Assembly: GCF_021654575.1 (NCBI RefSeq)
Contig: NZ_AP024488.1
Location: 2,999,501-3,063,500 of the forward strand
Length of the DNA stretch: 64,000 bases
DNA from: Desulfoluna limicola
GTDB lineage: Bacteria; Desulfobacterota; Desulfobacteria; Desulfobacterales; Desulfolunaceae
Direction of reading: 5' to 3'
Every line of letters starts with the position of its first letter. Position 1 is the first letter of the stretch. Shown in pieces: positions 1 to 8,581 of this stretch. A program made the position numbers and the translations under genes. The notes beneath the pieces are model-generated. The model had not been told where the DNA came from. It saw only the letters and a list, made by a program, of their open reading frames with translations, and did not search any database.

Positions 1-55
1 GGCTCATGGAGTTGGCGTCGTAGACGGTCCAGGTTGTTCCTGTTACTTCACTCAT
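1..55 (-). CDS. Transketolase C-terminal subunit (5' fragment)
   Basis: Only the first 18 codons lie in the window, starting MSEVTGTTWTVYDANSMS and running off the left edge. The start follows the stop of the upstream transketolase N-terminal half by about 11 bases, with a GGAGGG-type ribosome site between them. The identity rests on position: transketolases split in two genes are encoded N-half then C-half, and the C-half binds the pyrimidine ring of thiamine diphosphate. The N-terminal residues fit such a protein but do not prove it. Confidence 0.6.
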   Translation of the reverse strand, partial: MSEVTGTTWTVYDANSMS

Positions 56-66
56 CGTGCCCTCCT

Positions 67-906
67 TTATGCCTTGCCATACATGCGATCCACAGATGCC
101 CGGGCCTTGTCAGCCAGGGTGGAATCGATGCTGCCATAGTGCCATTTCACGTTGCCTTCCATGTAATCGATGCCGCGCCCTTTTTTCGTATGGGCGATGA
201 TCACACAGGGTCCATCCGCAGCCAGCGACGTATCGATGGCCTCGGCCAGATCGGCAAAATTGTGGCCGTCCACCTCCAGAACCGTAAACCCGAAGGCTCG
301 CCATTTATCACTGAAGGGCTCCAACTCCATCACCTCTTCCGTGGCCCCGTCGATCATGTACCCATTGCGGTCCACGATGGTAACAAGGTTCGTCAGCCCG
401 AAATGGGACGCCGACATGGCCGCTTCCCACACGGTTCCCTCGTTGCATTCCCCGTCGCCCAGGATGCAGTAAGTCTTCCACGCCTTGTTCTGGGTCCGGG
501 CCCCAAGGGCCAACCCAACAGCCATGGGAAGGCCATGCCCCAAAGATCCGGTGGAGACATCCACACCCGTCACCTTCGCCGCATCGAGGTGCATGCCGAA
601 GGGGGACCCGAACTGATTGAATGTTTTCAGATCGTCAAAATCAAAGTAGCCCCTGCGCGCCAGAACCGGAGCAAACCCCACGCCACCGTGGCCCTTGCTC
701 ACCACCACCCGGTCACGGTCTTCCTTCTCCGGCTGGGCTGCATCGATGTTCAGGTATTTGAAATAGAGGAGCACCAGAATGTCCAGCATGCTGAGCCCTC
801 CGCCGATATGGGCGCCACCGGCCCACACGGTCACGTTGATAATGTCGTGTCTGAGCTGCCAGGCCTGCGCTTCCAGCTCTTTAATTTCCGCGTCGGTCAA
901 CGCCAT
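67..906 (-). CDS. Transketolase N-terminal subunit (TPP-binding half)
   Basis: 279 aa, the usual length of the N-terminal half of a split transketolase, which transfers two-carbon ketol units using thiamine diphosphate. The TPP/Mg motif GDGECNEG is at residues 150-157, with an Asn-containing IVDRN stretch closing it near 180. Cofactor-contacting KGHGG (71-75) and GLGHG-like (120-126) segments are also present. The start has a good AAAGGAGAG ribosome site. It is followed within about 11 bases by the C-half and preceded, across an inverted-repeat element, by a class-III aminotransferase on the same strand. That three-gene set suggests a dedicated pathway (amino-sugar or aminoketone metabolism) rather than the general pentose phosphate pathway. 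This last point is inference. Confidence 0.93.
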   Translation of the reverse strand: MALTDAEIKELEAQAWQLRHDIINVTVWAGGAHIGGGLSMLDILVLLYFKYLNIDAAQPEKEDRDRVVVSKGHGGVGFAPVLARRGYFDFDDLKTFNQFGSPFGMHLDAAKVTGVDVSTGSLGHGLPMAVGLALGARTQNKAWKTYCILGDGECNEGTVWEAAMSASHFGLTNLVTIVDRNGYMIDGATEEVMELEPFSDKWRAFGFTVLEVDGHNFADLAEAIDTSLAADGPCVIIAHTKKGRGIDYMEGNVKWHYGSIDSTLADKARASVDRMYGKA

Positions 907-955
907 GGGTTCTCTCCTTTGGTTGAGAAAAGTTCAAGACAATCAAAAACAAGTT

Positions 956-1193
956 GCCTCCGGCAGCCAGGGGCTGAGCCCCTGGACCCCAGGTTCGCGA
1001 ATGTTCCGAACCCTCGTGCCTCGGGTTCGTCGCATTCGCTGACGGGCTTTGCCCGTGGTAACATCTGATAAATCTCCAGCTTTGGGGGCGGGCGCAGCCC
1101 GCGGCGAACGCCGTTGCGATTTGCCCCGAGGAACGAGGGGCGAAGCGCGAAGGCAATCAGGTTCCCAGGTGCCTCCACCTGGCCGCCGGAGGC
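956..1193. repeat. Inverted-terminal-repeat element, copy 1
   Basis: Begins GCCTCCGGCAGC (956) and ends GCCGCCGGAGGCATGCTTTT. Left arm has the CAGGGGCTGAGCCCCTG hairpin. Right arm has the conserved CCCGAGGAACGAGGGG core near 1120 and a second hairpin CCAGGTGCCTCCACCTGG. It lies between two same-strand genes (aminotransferase and transketolase) that otherwise look co-transcribed. Confidence 0.85.
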
Positions 1194-1221
1194 ATGCTTT
1201 TCCTCTGTGGTTACCCTCCAC

Positions 1222-2481
1222 TCACGATGCCAGGCGCCCCTGCTCTGTGGCTTCTTTGATGATCTGGAACGACTCGTCGCAAATCTCGAGGGTGCGGGCC
1301 ACCACCTCATCGTCATGGGCCATGGAGATAAACCAGTTGTGGTGGGAAGCGAAAAAGGCCCCGCGCTTCGTGCATTCTGCACACCACGCCTGGTGAAGCA
1401 TCCCGCTGGGGTCGTCGGTGAGGCGCACGTTGGGCATGGAGGCCTCCCCGGTCACCTTGAGGTTAAAGCCGTAGCCTGCCGCCATCTCTTCCATCCTGCC
1501 GAAAAGGTGACCGCCCTGTTTCAGCATCCACTCCGGCGCGCTCAGCCGCTTGAGCTCCTCAAGGCAGGCCAGGGCCGCTGCCATGGGCATGGCCTGGTAC
1601 CAGTAGCTTCCCGTGTAAAAGACTTTGGCTGCCTCATTTTTCATGGCATCGGTGCCCATGAGGGCGGAGATGGGGTACCCGTTGGCCAGGGCCTTGCAAT
1701 AGCAGACCAGGTCCGGCGTGAAGCCGTAATGGACATGGGAGCCCTTCATGTTGAGTCGAAACCCGTGACGGATGTCGTCCAGGATCAGAACGATGCCCTC
1801 TTTTCGGCAGATGGACTCGATTTTCTGCCAGTACCCGGGGTCGGGAAGCTCGTTGTCGTAAAAGGTGGGAACGTGGTAGGGGGTGGCGATGAAACCGGCC
1901 ACATTGCCGGGGTTCTCGGCGACCACCTGTTCAAAGGCCGCCACATCGTTCCAGGGAATCCGAAGGGTGTGGGTGTGATCTTCCTCTATCACCCCGTGGT
2001 GCCCCAGGGCCTGCATCCAGGGCGCCACACCATGGTACCCGCCCTTGATGGCAACCATCTTTTTGCGCCCAGTGGCGCTGCGGGCCACCATGGCGGCATA
2101 GTTCGTCACATCCCCGCCGTTCTTGGCAAAAAAGGCCCAGCTCATGGACGCCACCATGTCCACAAGGGTCTCGGCCAGCTCCACCATCTTCGGAGAGGCA
2201 CACATGGTCAGGTCCGCCTCCTCGCACTGACGCCTGGCCGCCTCGTCCACCACGGAATTGCCGTACCCCAGAATCATGGGGCCGTACCCGCACATGTAAT
2301 CGATGAACTCGTTGCCGTCCACATCCCAGAACCTCGCCCCTTCCGATCGCGCTGCATAGATGGGATAAGCCGACGGCGGAATGTTCACCGCCGGACTCAT
2401 GTGACCCGGTACCCCACATGGAATCACCTTTACGGCCCTTTCAAACAAGGCCTGTGACTTCTCATAGCTGTATGTTTCCAT
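1222..2481 (-). CDS. Class-III aminotransferase, glutamate-1-semialdehyde aminomutase-like
   Basis: 419 aa PLP enzyme of fold type I. The Schiff-base lysine is K263 in CYCKALANGYP, the PLP-nitrogen Asp is D235 in LILDDIRHGFR, and the phosphate/ring-stacking region GGYH ends at residue 150. The whole sequence resembles HemL-type aminomutases (N-terminal FWDVDGNEFIDY, C-terminal half intact). The usual DEV motif is DDI here, and the gene clusters with a split transketolase rather than tetrapyrrole genes, so it is more likely a specialised aminotransferase on a small aldehyde or keto compound than the haem-pathway HemL. The start follows a GGGGGAGAG ribosome site. Confidence 0.85.
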   Translation of the reverse strand: METYSYEKSQALFERAVKVIPCGVPGHMSPAVNIPPSAYPIYAARSEGARFWDVDGNEFIDYMCGYGPMILGYGNSVVDEAARRQCEEADLTMCASPKMVELAETLVDMVASMSWAFFAKNGGDVTNYAAMVARSATGRKKMVAIKGGYHGVAPWMQALGHHGVIEEDHTHTLRIPWNDVAAFEQVVAENPGNVAGFIATPYHVPTFYDNELPDPGYWQKIESICRKEGIVLILDDIRHGFRLNMKGSHVHYGFTPDLVCYCKALANGYPISALMGTDAMKNEAAKVFYTGSYWYQAMPMAAALACLEELKRLSAPEWMLKQGGHLFGRMEEMAAGYGFNLKVTGEASMPNVRLTDDPSGMLHQAWCAECTKRGAFFASHHNWFISMAHDDEVVARTLEICDESFQIIKEATEQGRLAS

Positions 2482-2558
2482 CTCTCCCCCTGGTTCGCGA
2501 ATGCTCCGACGGCTTGATGGTCGCGCCGTAACACGTTGACGTTAATCAATGGGTGAAA

Positions 2559-2631
2559 TATTAACCCGGCGGTTAAATGCGTGAATGTCGAGGAGCCCTA
2601 TCACCCCGATACGTTTGACACCTCTTTCATC
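2559..2631. repeat. 73-bp direct repeat, copy A
   Basis: Matches 49223-49295 at 69 of 73 positions in the same orientation, without gaps. Read on the minus strand both copies share an open frame (DERGVKRIGVIGLL then IHA, NRRVN). It lies between the aminotransferase start and the SCP2 gene stop. Function unknown. Confidence 0.8.
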
Positions 2632-2713
2632 CCATTGCGGTCATGTACGCAAGGCGGACTGGCAATGGGTTGTTCAATTCAACCTGCCACCCGTTTCAAC
2701 CGAGTGGTCGCCC

Positions 2714-3475
2714 TTACTCCAAATAGTGGGGAATTCGGTCCATCAGCAGGTTCACCGACTCGATCATGGGAATTTTCCCCTTCATGGAGACGTCCCCCCT
2801 GGCAAGGGCCGTGAAGGCATCGCATTTTCCGTTCATCAAATCGTTGGCCACGGCCATGTCCCGGAAACTCATCACAGCCATGGGGTCTTTCGGGTTTTCC
2901 TCACCCACGGCATACGCGCCATTCTCCTTCACAATGGAGACAGACGGCCCGTCGGGCAGCACCCTGATAGCCAGCGTCCCCTCCGGCATGGAGGCGGCGT
3001 TGAGCTTACCCATGGGGTCCCACGTGGCCAGTTCTCGAACGGCATAGGCAGCAACACCAAGATTGAGTCGGGTGTTCACCTCACGATACGTGTCGTCTGC
3101 AAGAAGGGTTTCATCGGGTTTCAAGAAGTATTCGAGACGATCGGTGAGCTTGGGAAATTCTTTGGTGAGAAATTTAAGGCGGGTGATCCCTTTGAGTGGA
3201 ATGGGGGCCCCTTTGCCGTCCATCATGCTGTTGAGGTGGCCGGCGGAAACAAAAAAGAGGCGAACATCCGGTGACGGATGGGCCCCCTCCCCTGCCTTGC
3301 ACTGCCCGTTCTCAAAGGTGAGAAAAAGGGTCGGCCCCCGGAAGACAGAGAACTGGAGGGTCACCTGCCACTCTTTGATGATGTCTGCCGCATGCCCGTC
3401 ACACGCCACAAGGGTTTCGAGATTCCGCAAGACGGCATGGAGATTCAGATTGGCCTTGACCTGCTGGTAATCCAT
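2714..3475 (-). CDS. SCP2 sterol/lipid-binding-domain protein
   Basis: 253 aa soluble protein. The C-terminal ~110 residues look like an SCP2 fold (ending GDVSMKGKIPMIESVNLL, typical of the SCP2 lipid-transfer module), and the N-terminal half may be a second diverged copy. Proteins of this kind bind fatty-acyl or sterol-like ligands. The start chosen (MDYQQVKAN) follows GGAAGGAGCG at a good distance; an upstream in-frame Met adds 17 residues without a ribosome site. It is divergent from a TetR regulator, and two perfect palindromes overlap its promoter, so repression by that TetR protein is likely. Ligand unknown. Confidence 0.7.
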   Translation of the reverse strand: MDYQQVKANLNLHAVLRNLETLVACDGHAADIIKEWQVTLQFSVFRGPTLFLTFENGQCKAGEGAHPSPDVRLFFVSAGHLNSMMDGKGAPIPLKGITRLKFLTKEFPKLTDRLEYFLKPDETLLADDTYREVNTRLNLGVAAYAVRELATWDPMGKLNAASMPEGTLAIRVLPDGPSVSIVKENGAYAVGEENPKDPMAVMSFRDMAVANDLMNGKCDAFTALARGDVSMKGKIPMIESVNLLMDRIPHYLE

Positions 3476-3605
3476 GACACAACGCTCCTTCCCGCAAAAG
3501 GTATCAGCACCCCCGTGATCCAACATGCCTCGAACCCACCGAAAGCCATGGCAAAAGAGCCCCTGCCCTCGCCTTTACTTGGAAACCGGGCCGTGCTACG
3601 TTATA

Positions 3606-3658
3606 GAGTGAGCAATCACTCAGTATTCAATCATTGAATAAATCAGAGAGGTTGTCAA
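3606..3658 (-). promoter_or_regulatory. Promoter with two palindromic operators, SCP2 gene / tetR intergenic
   Basis: On the minus strand a consensus -35 TTGACA (3653-3658) is followed after 17 bp by AATGAT (3630-3635). The perfect palindrome TATTCAATCATTGAATA (3624-3640) covers the -10 box. A second perfect palindrome GAGTGAGCAATCACTC (3606-3621) lies just downstream of it. Both are typical TetR-family operator sizes, and the adjacent gene at 3941 encodes a TetR protein. Confidence 0.65.
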
Positions 3659-3940
3659 TAGGCATTCGTACACACAACGACTTACTGACTCACGTCAACC
3701 TTGGAGCACCCGAAGAATCAATCCGTTCACTATGCCCGGTTTCCGTCACATGGCCTTGCGGTGGTGCCGCAAATATGCCATGACACCAGAACAAGGAAAT
3801 AAAAAGTCGATCCCCGCCCCTGCACCGTCACACACCACTCGCAGGGCATCACCAAGGGTGGGATTATAAACGTAACAACGACGATCTTTCAGGGACAGAC
3901 CCTGTTCGATACCGAGCCCATATGTCAGGAGACTGCAACC

Positions 3941-4636
3941 ATGAAGCCCGCCTTTCCGGCATCCGACATCATAGAAAAACTCGAAGGAGCCCATTTCAAA
4001 CCGGCCTTCGGAAAGATCCCTGTTGAAAAACGGGAACGCATCTTACGAACCGCCGCCAAGCAGTTTGCCAGACTGGGGTTTTCGTCGGCCAACATCAACG
4101 TCATCGCCAAAAAGGCCGGTATCAGCATCGGCTCCATGTACAATTATTTCGAATCCAAAGAGGCCCTGTTCCTCACCCTCAACGACCTGAGCTACCACCT
4201 CATCGAATCGATCCTGGCCGCCATCGATTTTGAAGAAGGCGATCTCTTTGACAAGTTCGAGCGGCTGCTGAGGGCGGTGCAGGTCTACGCCCGCCTCTAC
4301 CCGGAGTTCAACCAGATCTATCAGGAACTCACATCAGAAGGACTTTCCCATCTCTCCAGCCAGCTTTCCGGAAAGCTGGAAACGGTCACGGCACAATACT
4401 ACCGCACCCTTCTTCGGGAAGCCCGGGACGAAGGGGTCATCGCCCCGGATGTCGATGAATTCACCGCCGCCTTCTGCATGGACAACATTCTCGTCATGCT
4501 CCAATACGCCTACTCCTCCGAGTACTATTCCGAGCGAATGAAGATCTTTGCGGGGGAGGACGCCCTTGAAAACGATGAAAAGATGATCGAGGGAATTATG
4601 CGCTTTATCCGGCGCGCCCTCACGAAAGCCGAGTAG
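3941..4636 (+). CDS. TetR/AcrR-family transcriptional regulator
   Basis: 231 aa. The N-terminal domain holds the TetR helix-turn-helix (INVIAKKAGISIGSMYNYF followed by ESKEALF, residues ~50-77) after a ~30-residue extension. The C-terminal ligand domain is not recognisable at family level. A GGAG ribosome site precedes the start. The long leader between this gene and the divergent SCP2-domain gene holds two perfect palindromes. The likely role is a repressor responding to a lipophilic or acyl ligand and controlling the SCP2 gene and perhaps itself. The regulator class is certain; the ligand is not known. Confidence 0.9.
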   Translation: MKPAFPASDIIEKLEGAHFKPAFGKIPVEKRERILRTAAKQFARLGFSSANINVIAKKAGISIGSMYNYFESKEALFLTLNDLSYHLIESILAAIDFEEGDLFDKFERLLRAVQVYARLYPEFNQIYQELTSEGLSHLSSQLSGKLETVTAQYYRTLLREARDEGVIAPDVDEFTAAFCMDNILVMLQYAYSSEYYSERMKIFAGEDALENDEKMIEGIMRFIRRALTKAE

Positions 4637-4698
4637 GAAATGCGACACGTGCGTTTCGGTTCGACGTGCCTCGCGTTACACATGGCTGTTGAAACGAA

Positions 4699-4950
4699 GC
4701 CTCCGGCGGCGAGGGTGGCGAAGCCACTGTAGCGAAAACACCTTGAAAGCAGGTTGAAGATTTGTTCCACAACTAAAAGGGAACATGTTGAAACCTGTTT
4801 ATCAAACCCACCTCATAAAATTGACAAAAGCTGGGCCACCTGAGGCACGGAAGTTAAAGCCAATATCACCGAGGCCAAACTCATTGAAGCTTGTTACACC
4901 GTTCGTTCCAACCACCAGCTTTCGAGGTGGCTCACCTCGCCGCCGGAGGC
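4699..4950. repeat. Inverted-terminal-repeat element, copy 2
   Basis: Both ends are perfect (GCCTCCGGCGGC at 4699, GCCGCCGGAGGC ending 4950), with the right end followed by CTGCTTTTT. The interior is unlike most copies and lacks the CCCGAGGAACGAGGGG core. It lies between tetR and the AraC-type gene. Confidence 0.85.
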
Positions 4951-5003
4951 CTGCTTTTTCCATGCAATAACCATAGAAGACACACGCTGAATAGTGACAC
5001 GCA

Positions 5004-5945
5004 ATGAAACCAGTCAACAACGACCATGCCCAGCGCCTCAACCGTGCCCTGGATTACATCGATGCCCACTTGGGTAAGCCCCTCTCGCTGGATGATGTGG
5101 CAGCAGTGGCCTGCTACTCCCCCTACCATTTTCACCGGGTCTTCAAGGCCACCGTGGGGGAGACCCTGAACCGCTACATCCAAAGACTCCGGGTGGAAAA
5201 AGCCGCTGGCTTCCTTCTTCAATCCAATGAGACCATCACCGACATCGCCCTTGACTGCGGCTTCTCAAGTTCTGCCACCTTTGCCCGAGCCTTCAGGGAC
5301 TTCTACGGAATGAGCGCCGGAGAGTGGCGAAACACAGGGAGCATTAGACACAGCAAGAATTGCAAAAGGGCTGGCAAGAATCGGAAAGCCGCCTCCATAA
5401 AAGTCGTCTACAGTACGACAAACCAACATCAATGGAGGATTGAAATGAATAAGACGCTGAAAACAACGGTACACGTAGAAACCCTTGATGCCATGGATGT
5501 GGCCTATGTGCGCCATATCGGCCCCTATCAGGGGGACGACCAACTCTTTTCCCGGCTTTTTAACCAACTCTTTGCATGGGCAGGCCCGAGAAACCTCATC
5601 AACGTCCCTCAAACCCAAACGTTAAGTGTCTACCACGACAACGAGCCCTTAACCGAAGATGACAAGCTCCGCTTGAGCGTCTGCATCACCGTACCCAAAG
5701 AGACCCCAGCCGAAGGTGACATCGGCCGCATGGCCCTTCCCGGTGGAACCTACGCCGTGGCCCGGTTTGAGCTTCTCCCCCCGGAGTACGGTGCAGCCTG
5801 GGATATGATGTGTGCCGACTGGCTCCCCCAATCCGGCTACCAGTCCGATGACCGCCCCTGCCTCGAAATCTACCAGAACAACCCCGAGGACCACCCCGAA
5901 GGGCGCCACATCGTGGATATCTGCATCCCGGTAAAGCCGGCCTAA
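5004..5945 (+). CDS. AraC-family regulator with C-terminal GyrI-like effector domain
   Basis: 313 aa. Residues ~8-107 form the two AraC-type helix-turn-helix motifs (LSLDDVAAVACYSPYHFHRVF and ITDIALDCGFSSSATFARAF). After a basic linker, residues ~150-313 form a GyrI-like small-molecule-binding domain (VAYVRHIGPYQG, PGGTYAVARFE). This is the Rob/BmrR-like arrangement in which a drug or amphipathic ligand activates transcription. The ribosome site is weak. A strong terminator follows at 6121. No obvious partner gene is adjacent; the next gene, a transporter, is convergent. Confidence 0.9.
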   Translation: MKPVNNDHAQRLNRALDYIDAHLGKPLSLDDVAAVACYSPYHFHRVFKATVGETLNRYIQRLRVEKAAGFLLQSNETITDIALDCGFSSSATFARAFRDFYGMSAGEWRNTGSIRHSKNCKRAGKNRKAASIKVVYSTTNQHQWRIEMNKTLKTTVHVETLDAMDVAYVRHIGPYQGDDQLFSRLFNQLFAWAGPRNLINVPQTQTLSVYHDNEPLTEDDKLRLSVCITVPKETPAEGDIGRMALPGGTYAVARFELLPPEYGAAWDMMCADWLPQSGYQSDDRPCLEIYQNNPEDHPEGRHIVDICIPVKPA

Positions 5946-5957
5946 CATCAAAAGCGA

Positions 5958-6060
5958 GCCTTAGGCGGCCAGGGGATGATCCCCTGGACCCCAGATTGCG
6001 AATGCTCCCGACCTTCGTTCCTCAGGCCTATCACATTCGCTGACGGGCGTCGCCCGTGAA
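5958..6060. repeat. Inverted-terminal-repeat element, left half, copy 3
   Basis: Degenerate outer end (GCCTTAGGCGGCC) but a perfect CCAGGGGATGATCCCCTGG hairpin, then a GCGAATGCTCC core and a GACGGGCG/CGCCCGT hairpin. The matching reversed half is at 6284-6349, with a terminator between the two. Confidence 0.7.
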
Positions 6061-6120
6061 AAACGACACCCACTCTCAGTGTCATCAGCCCCTTGACTGA
6101 ATAGCCTCAAAACCAAACGC

Positions 6121-6155
6121 AAAAAGGCCGATGGAAAATCCCATCGGCCTTTTTA
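6121..6155 (+). terminator. Rho-independent terminator after the AraC/GyrI gene
   Basis: Perfect 14-bp stem AAAAAGGCCGATGG / CCATCGGCCTTTTT with a six-base loop. A-run and T-run on the two sides make it usable in both directions, serving the convergent transporter gene as well. Confidence 0.85.
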
Positions 6156-6283
6156 TTTATCAAGACATGGTGCATAAATGCACCCTACAAGGTAGCGGCT
6201 CGCACGCTTTGTTTCCGTGAAAACCACTCACCGAAATTGCAGCAACTTATTCCATATTTGATCATTACAACGGCAACGCCACC

Positions 6284-6349
6284 ACGGGCGCAGCCCGTAA
6301 GCGAATGTGACAACCCGAGGAACGAGGGTTAGAGCATTCGCAAACCAGC
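6284..6349. repeat. Inverted-terminal-repeat element, reversed half, copy 3
   Basis: ACGGGCG/CAGCCCGT hairpin, then the core CCCGAGGAACGAGGG and GCATTCGCAAACCAGC. The match ends at the stop codon of the transporter; the outer GCCGCCGGAGGC end is absent. Confidence 0.65.
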
Positions 6350-7683
6350 TACCACTTAAGCCCTGTCACGAAGATCCACCCGATGGCGGCAGGTGCCACC
6401 ACACAGCAGATCACCCGCCATGCGGGGTAGATGGCAAGGGGCTTGCCGTCGGAGCCTGACAATTCTTCTTTGGCCATGGAGTGGATTACCCATCCGGCCA
6501 GAAGGGCAAAGCCCATGCCGCCTAAGGGCATGATCACGTTGGATGCGATGAAATCCATGGCATCCAGGAACGACTTACCGGCGATGTTCAATCCGCCGCC
6601 AAGGCTGAGGGCCGAAGGAATGCCCAGGAGAAAGGTGAAGCAGGCAACAACCAGGGTCGCTTTTCGTCGGCTCCATTTGCGCTCATCCACGAAGTAGGCG
6701 CTGATCACCTCCAGAAGGCTCATGGAAGACGTCAGGGACGCAATGACCAGGAGGAAAAAGAAAAGGATGGCAAAAAGGGACCCTCCGGGCATCTTGGTGA
6801 ACACGGCAGGGAGGGTGACAAAGGTAAGGCCTGGGCCGGCTCCGGGCTCAAAGCCGAAGGCAAACACCGCAGGAAAAATCACGAGCCCTGCAATAAAGGC
6901 AACAAAGCTGTCGAGAAAGCAGATCTGAAAGGCCGGGCTCACGATGGGTTCGGATTTTTTCAGGTACGACCCGTAGGTCAGCATCACCCCGATCCCGATG
7001 GAGAGGGAGAAGAAAGCCTGGCCAAGGGCGGCAAGAATCATGGCGCCATTGACCTTGGAAAAGTCCGGTTTCAGGTAAAATGCAAGGCCTTCGGCAGCGC
7101 CCGGGAGGGTCACGGAACGGATGGCAAGAATAATAAGAAGCAGAAAGAGAATGGGCATAAAAATGGTGCAGAACTTTTCGATGCCGTCGCCGATGCCCCG
7201 GGCCACAACCACATAGGTTCCCAGCATAAAGAGGGCCTGATAGAAGACCACAGACATGGGGTTGCTTATAAAGGTCCCGAAGACCGCCCCGGCTGATGCC
7301 ACATCGGTTCCCAGGGAGCCCATGACAGCGTCAAGGGTGTACTTGATGGTCCAGCCACCCACCACGGCATAAAAGCTGAGGATAATGATGGAGGCCAGGA
7401 TTCCCATGCCGCCCAGCGGCGTAAATGCCTTCCCCACGACCCTGCGGAGGGAACCAACCGGATCCCCCTGACCTCGTCGTCCGACAACGAACTCGGCGAG
7501 CATTACGGGCATGCCGATGGAAAAAACCAGCAGAAGATAGATAAAAACAAAGGCCGCACCTCCGTTTTCACCGGCAACAAAAGGAAATCTCCAAATGTTT
7601 CCAAGCCCCACTGCCGAGCCGGCAGATGCCAGAATGAAGCCGATCCGGCTTCCGAATTGATCTCTGCTTCCTACTTCAGACAC
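6349..7683 (-). CDS. Neurotransmitter:sodium symporter (NSS) family transporter
   Basis: 444 aa integral membrane protein with about 11 hydrophobic segments. The first helix has the NSS signature AGSAVGLGNIWRFPF (residues ~22-36), the unwound Na+/substrate-binding segment known from LeuT. The second helix carries the GMPVMLAEFVVGRRGQ motif. Bacterial members import amino acids or related amines with Na+. The start is GTG at 7683 with an AAGGGG ribosome site. Substrate cannot be read from the sequence. Upstream lies a long repeat-rich gap, downstream a convergent regulator. Confidence 0.92.
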   Translation of the reverse strand: MSEVGSRDQFGSRIGFILASAGSAVGLGNIWRFPFVAGENGGAAFVFIYLLLVFSIGMPVMLAEFVVGRRGQGDPVGSLRRVVGKAFTPLGGMGILASIIILSFYAVVGGWTIKYTLDAVMGSLGTDVASAGAVFGTFISNPMSVVFYQALFMLGTYVVVARGIGDGIEKFCTIFMPILFLLLIILAIRSVTLPGAAEGLAFYLKPDFSKVNGAMILAALGQAFFSLSIGIGVMLTYGSYLKKSEPIVSPAFQICFLDSFVAFIAGLVIFPAVFAFGFEPGAGPGLTFVTLPAVFTKMPGGSLFAILFFFLLVIASLTSSMSLLEVISAYFVDERKWSRRKATLVVACFTFLLGIPSALSLGGGLNIAGKSFLDAMDFIASNVIMPLGGMGFALLAGWVIHSMAKEELSGSDGKPLAIYPAWRVICCVVAPAAIGWIFVTGLKW

Positions 7684-7742
7684 AACGATTCCCCTTACCC
7701 AGATTTATTCGGTAAAAAATGGTTACGATTCAGTTCAACGTT

Positions 7743-7909
7743 GCCTCCGGCGGCCCTGCCCGGAAACAACCCCTTGAAAAATCAGACAAACAGATATTGA
7801 CAACGACGATGACAAGCCCAATTGTGTTCGCTGGCCACAGCCCCGGACTTCATGGAGACGCAACCGAAACGTTTTCGGGGCTCATTTCAAAAAGCGACCC
7901 ACCGGACGC
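7743..7909. repeat. Inverted-terminal-repeat element, copy 4 (second right-arm type)
   Basis: Left arm GCCTCCGGCGGCCCTGCC with TTGAAAAATCAGACAAACAG. The right arm is a different module, CGAAACGTTTTCGGGG then CATTTCAAAAAGCG and CACCGGACGC, shared with copies at 8161-8376 and 48696-48850. Confidence 0.75.
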
Positions 7910-8160
7910 ACCAGCAGAGTAGTGACTGAAAAATTGACACATATATCCCCACAAGCCACACAGATTGCTTTGGGACTGCCCAGATTGTGATGTGATTGAA
8001 TGAACTACGTGGATACAACTCGGAAGAAGAGAGGACAACACATAGATACAACGGAAGAGATGCTGCGCAAAAGATCCATCACAAAACACACAGATTTTAT
8101 TAATAAAACCAGACCCGTTTCGTCAAGAATAAAATAAACACGCGTAACTATTCAACTTGT
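7910..8160. other. Intergenic stretch without recognised features
   Basis: About 250 bases between two repeat copies. I see no gene with a ribosome site, no RNA gene and no clear hairpin here. Confidence 0.6.
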
Positions 8161-8376
8161 GCCCCTGGCGACCCTGCCGGGGGCCAAACTTTTGAAACGT
8201 TTGATAAACAGGTCTTGAGATCGAATTCGGCTTATTCCGAAGCGGTTGATTGCTCCACAGCTCTTGACTTAACGACCATGCCTCCCCTTCTGCCGCCCAG
8301 CCCCAGGGCTGGGTGCCAGAAGGGGAGGCAATCGAAACGTTTTCGGAGCTCATTTCAAAAAGCGATCCGCCGGGGC
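8161..8376. repeat. Inverted-terminal-repeat element, copy 5 (second right-arm type)
   Basis: Left arm CCTGCCGGGGGCCAAAC with TTTGAAACGTTTGATAAACAG. The interior contains an imperfect hairpin of CCTCCCCTTCTG and CAGAAGGGGAGG. The right arm CGAAACGTTTTCGGAGCTC ends CCGCCGGGGC. Confidence 0.75.
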
Positions 8377-8519
8377 TATTCCGGTGAAAATTGCCCCATA
8401 CGTTGCCATGGGAGCAACGGCAACTCTCGCACTTGTGGCACACGATGAGTGGCATGACACATCTCGCGGATGCGAGGCACACCGCATAACGACACCCCTA
8501 TCGCATTCGCCACTGGGCT

Positions 8520-8549
8520 TCGAGGTGCCCCCACCACGCCGCCGGAGGC
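8520..8549. repeat. Inverted-terminal-repeat element, right end only, copy 6
   Basis: Degenerate hairpin GAGGTGCCCCCACCACG followed by the perfect end GCCGCCGGAGGC and TTGGCTTTT, 33 bases past the tsaD stop. Confidence 0.65.
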
Positions 8550-8581
8550 TTGGCTTTTCTCCCGACGTTGATCAGGGCAGC

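Noticed and set aside
7743-8549. Coding frames within repeat elements (Pro/Ala/Arg-rich peptides recurring across the window)
   Set aside because: The same peptides arise wherever the element occurs and in both orientations; no ribosome sites, so they are translations of the repeat.
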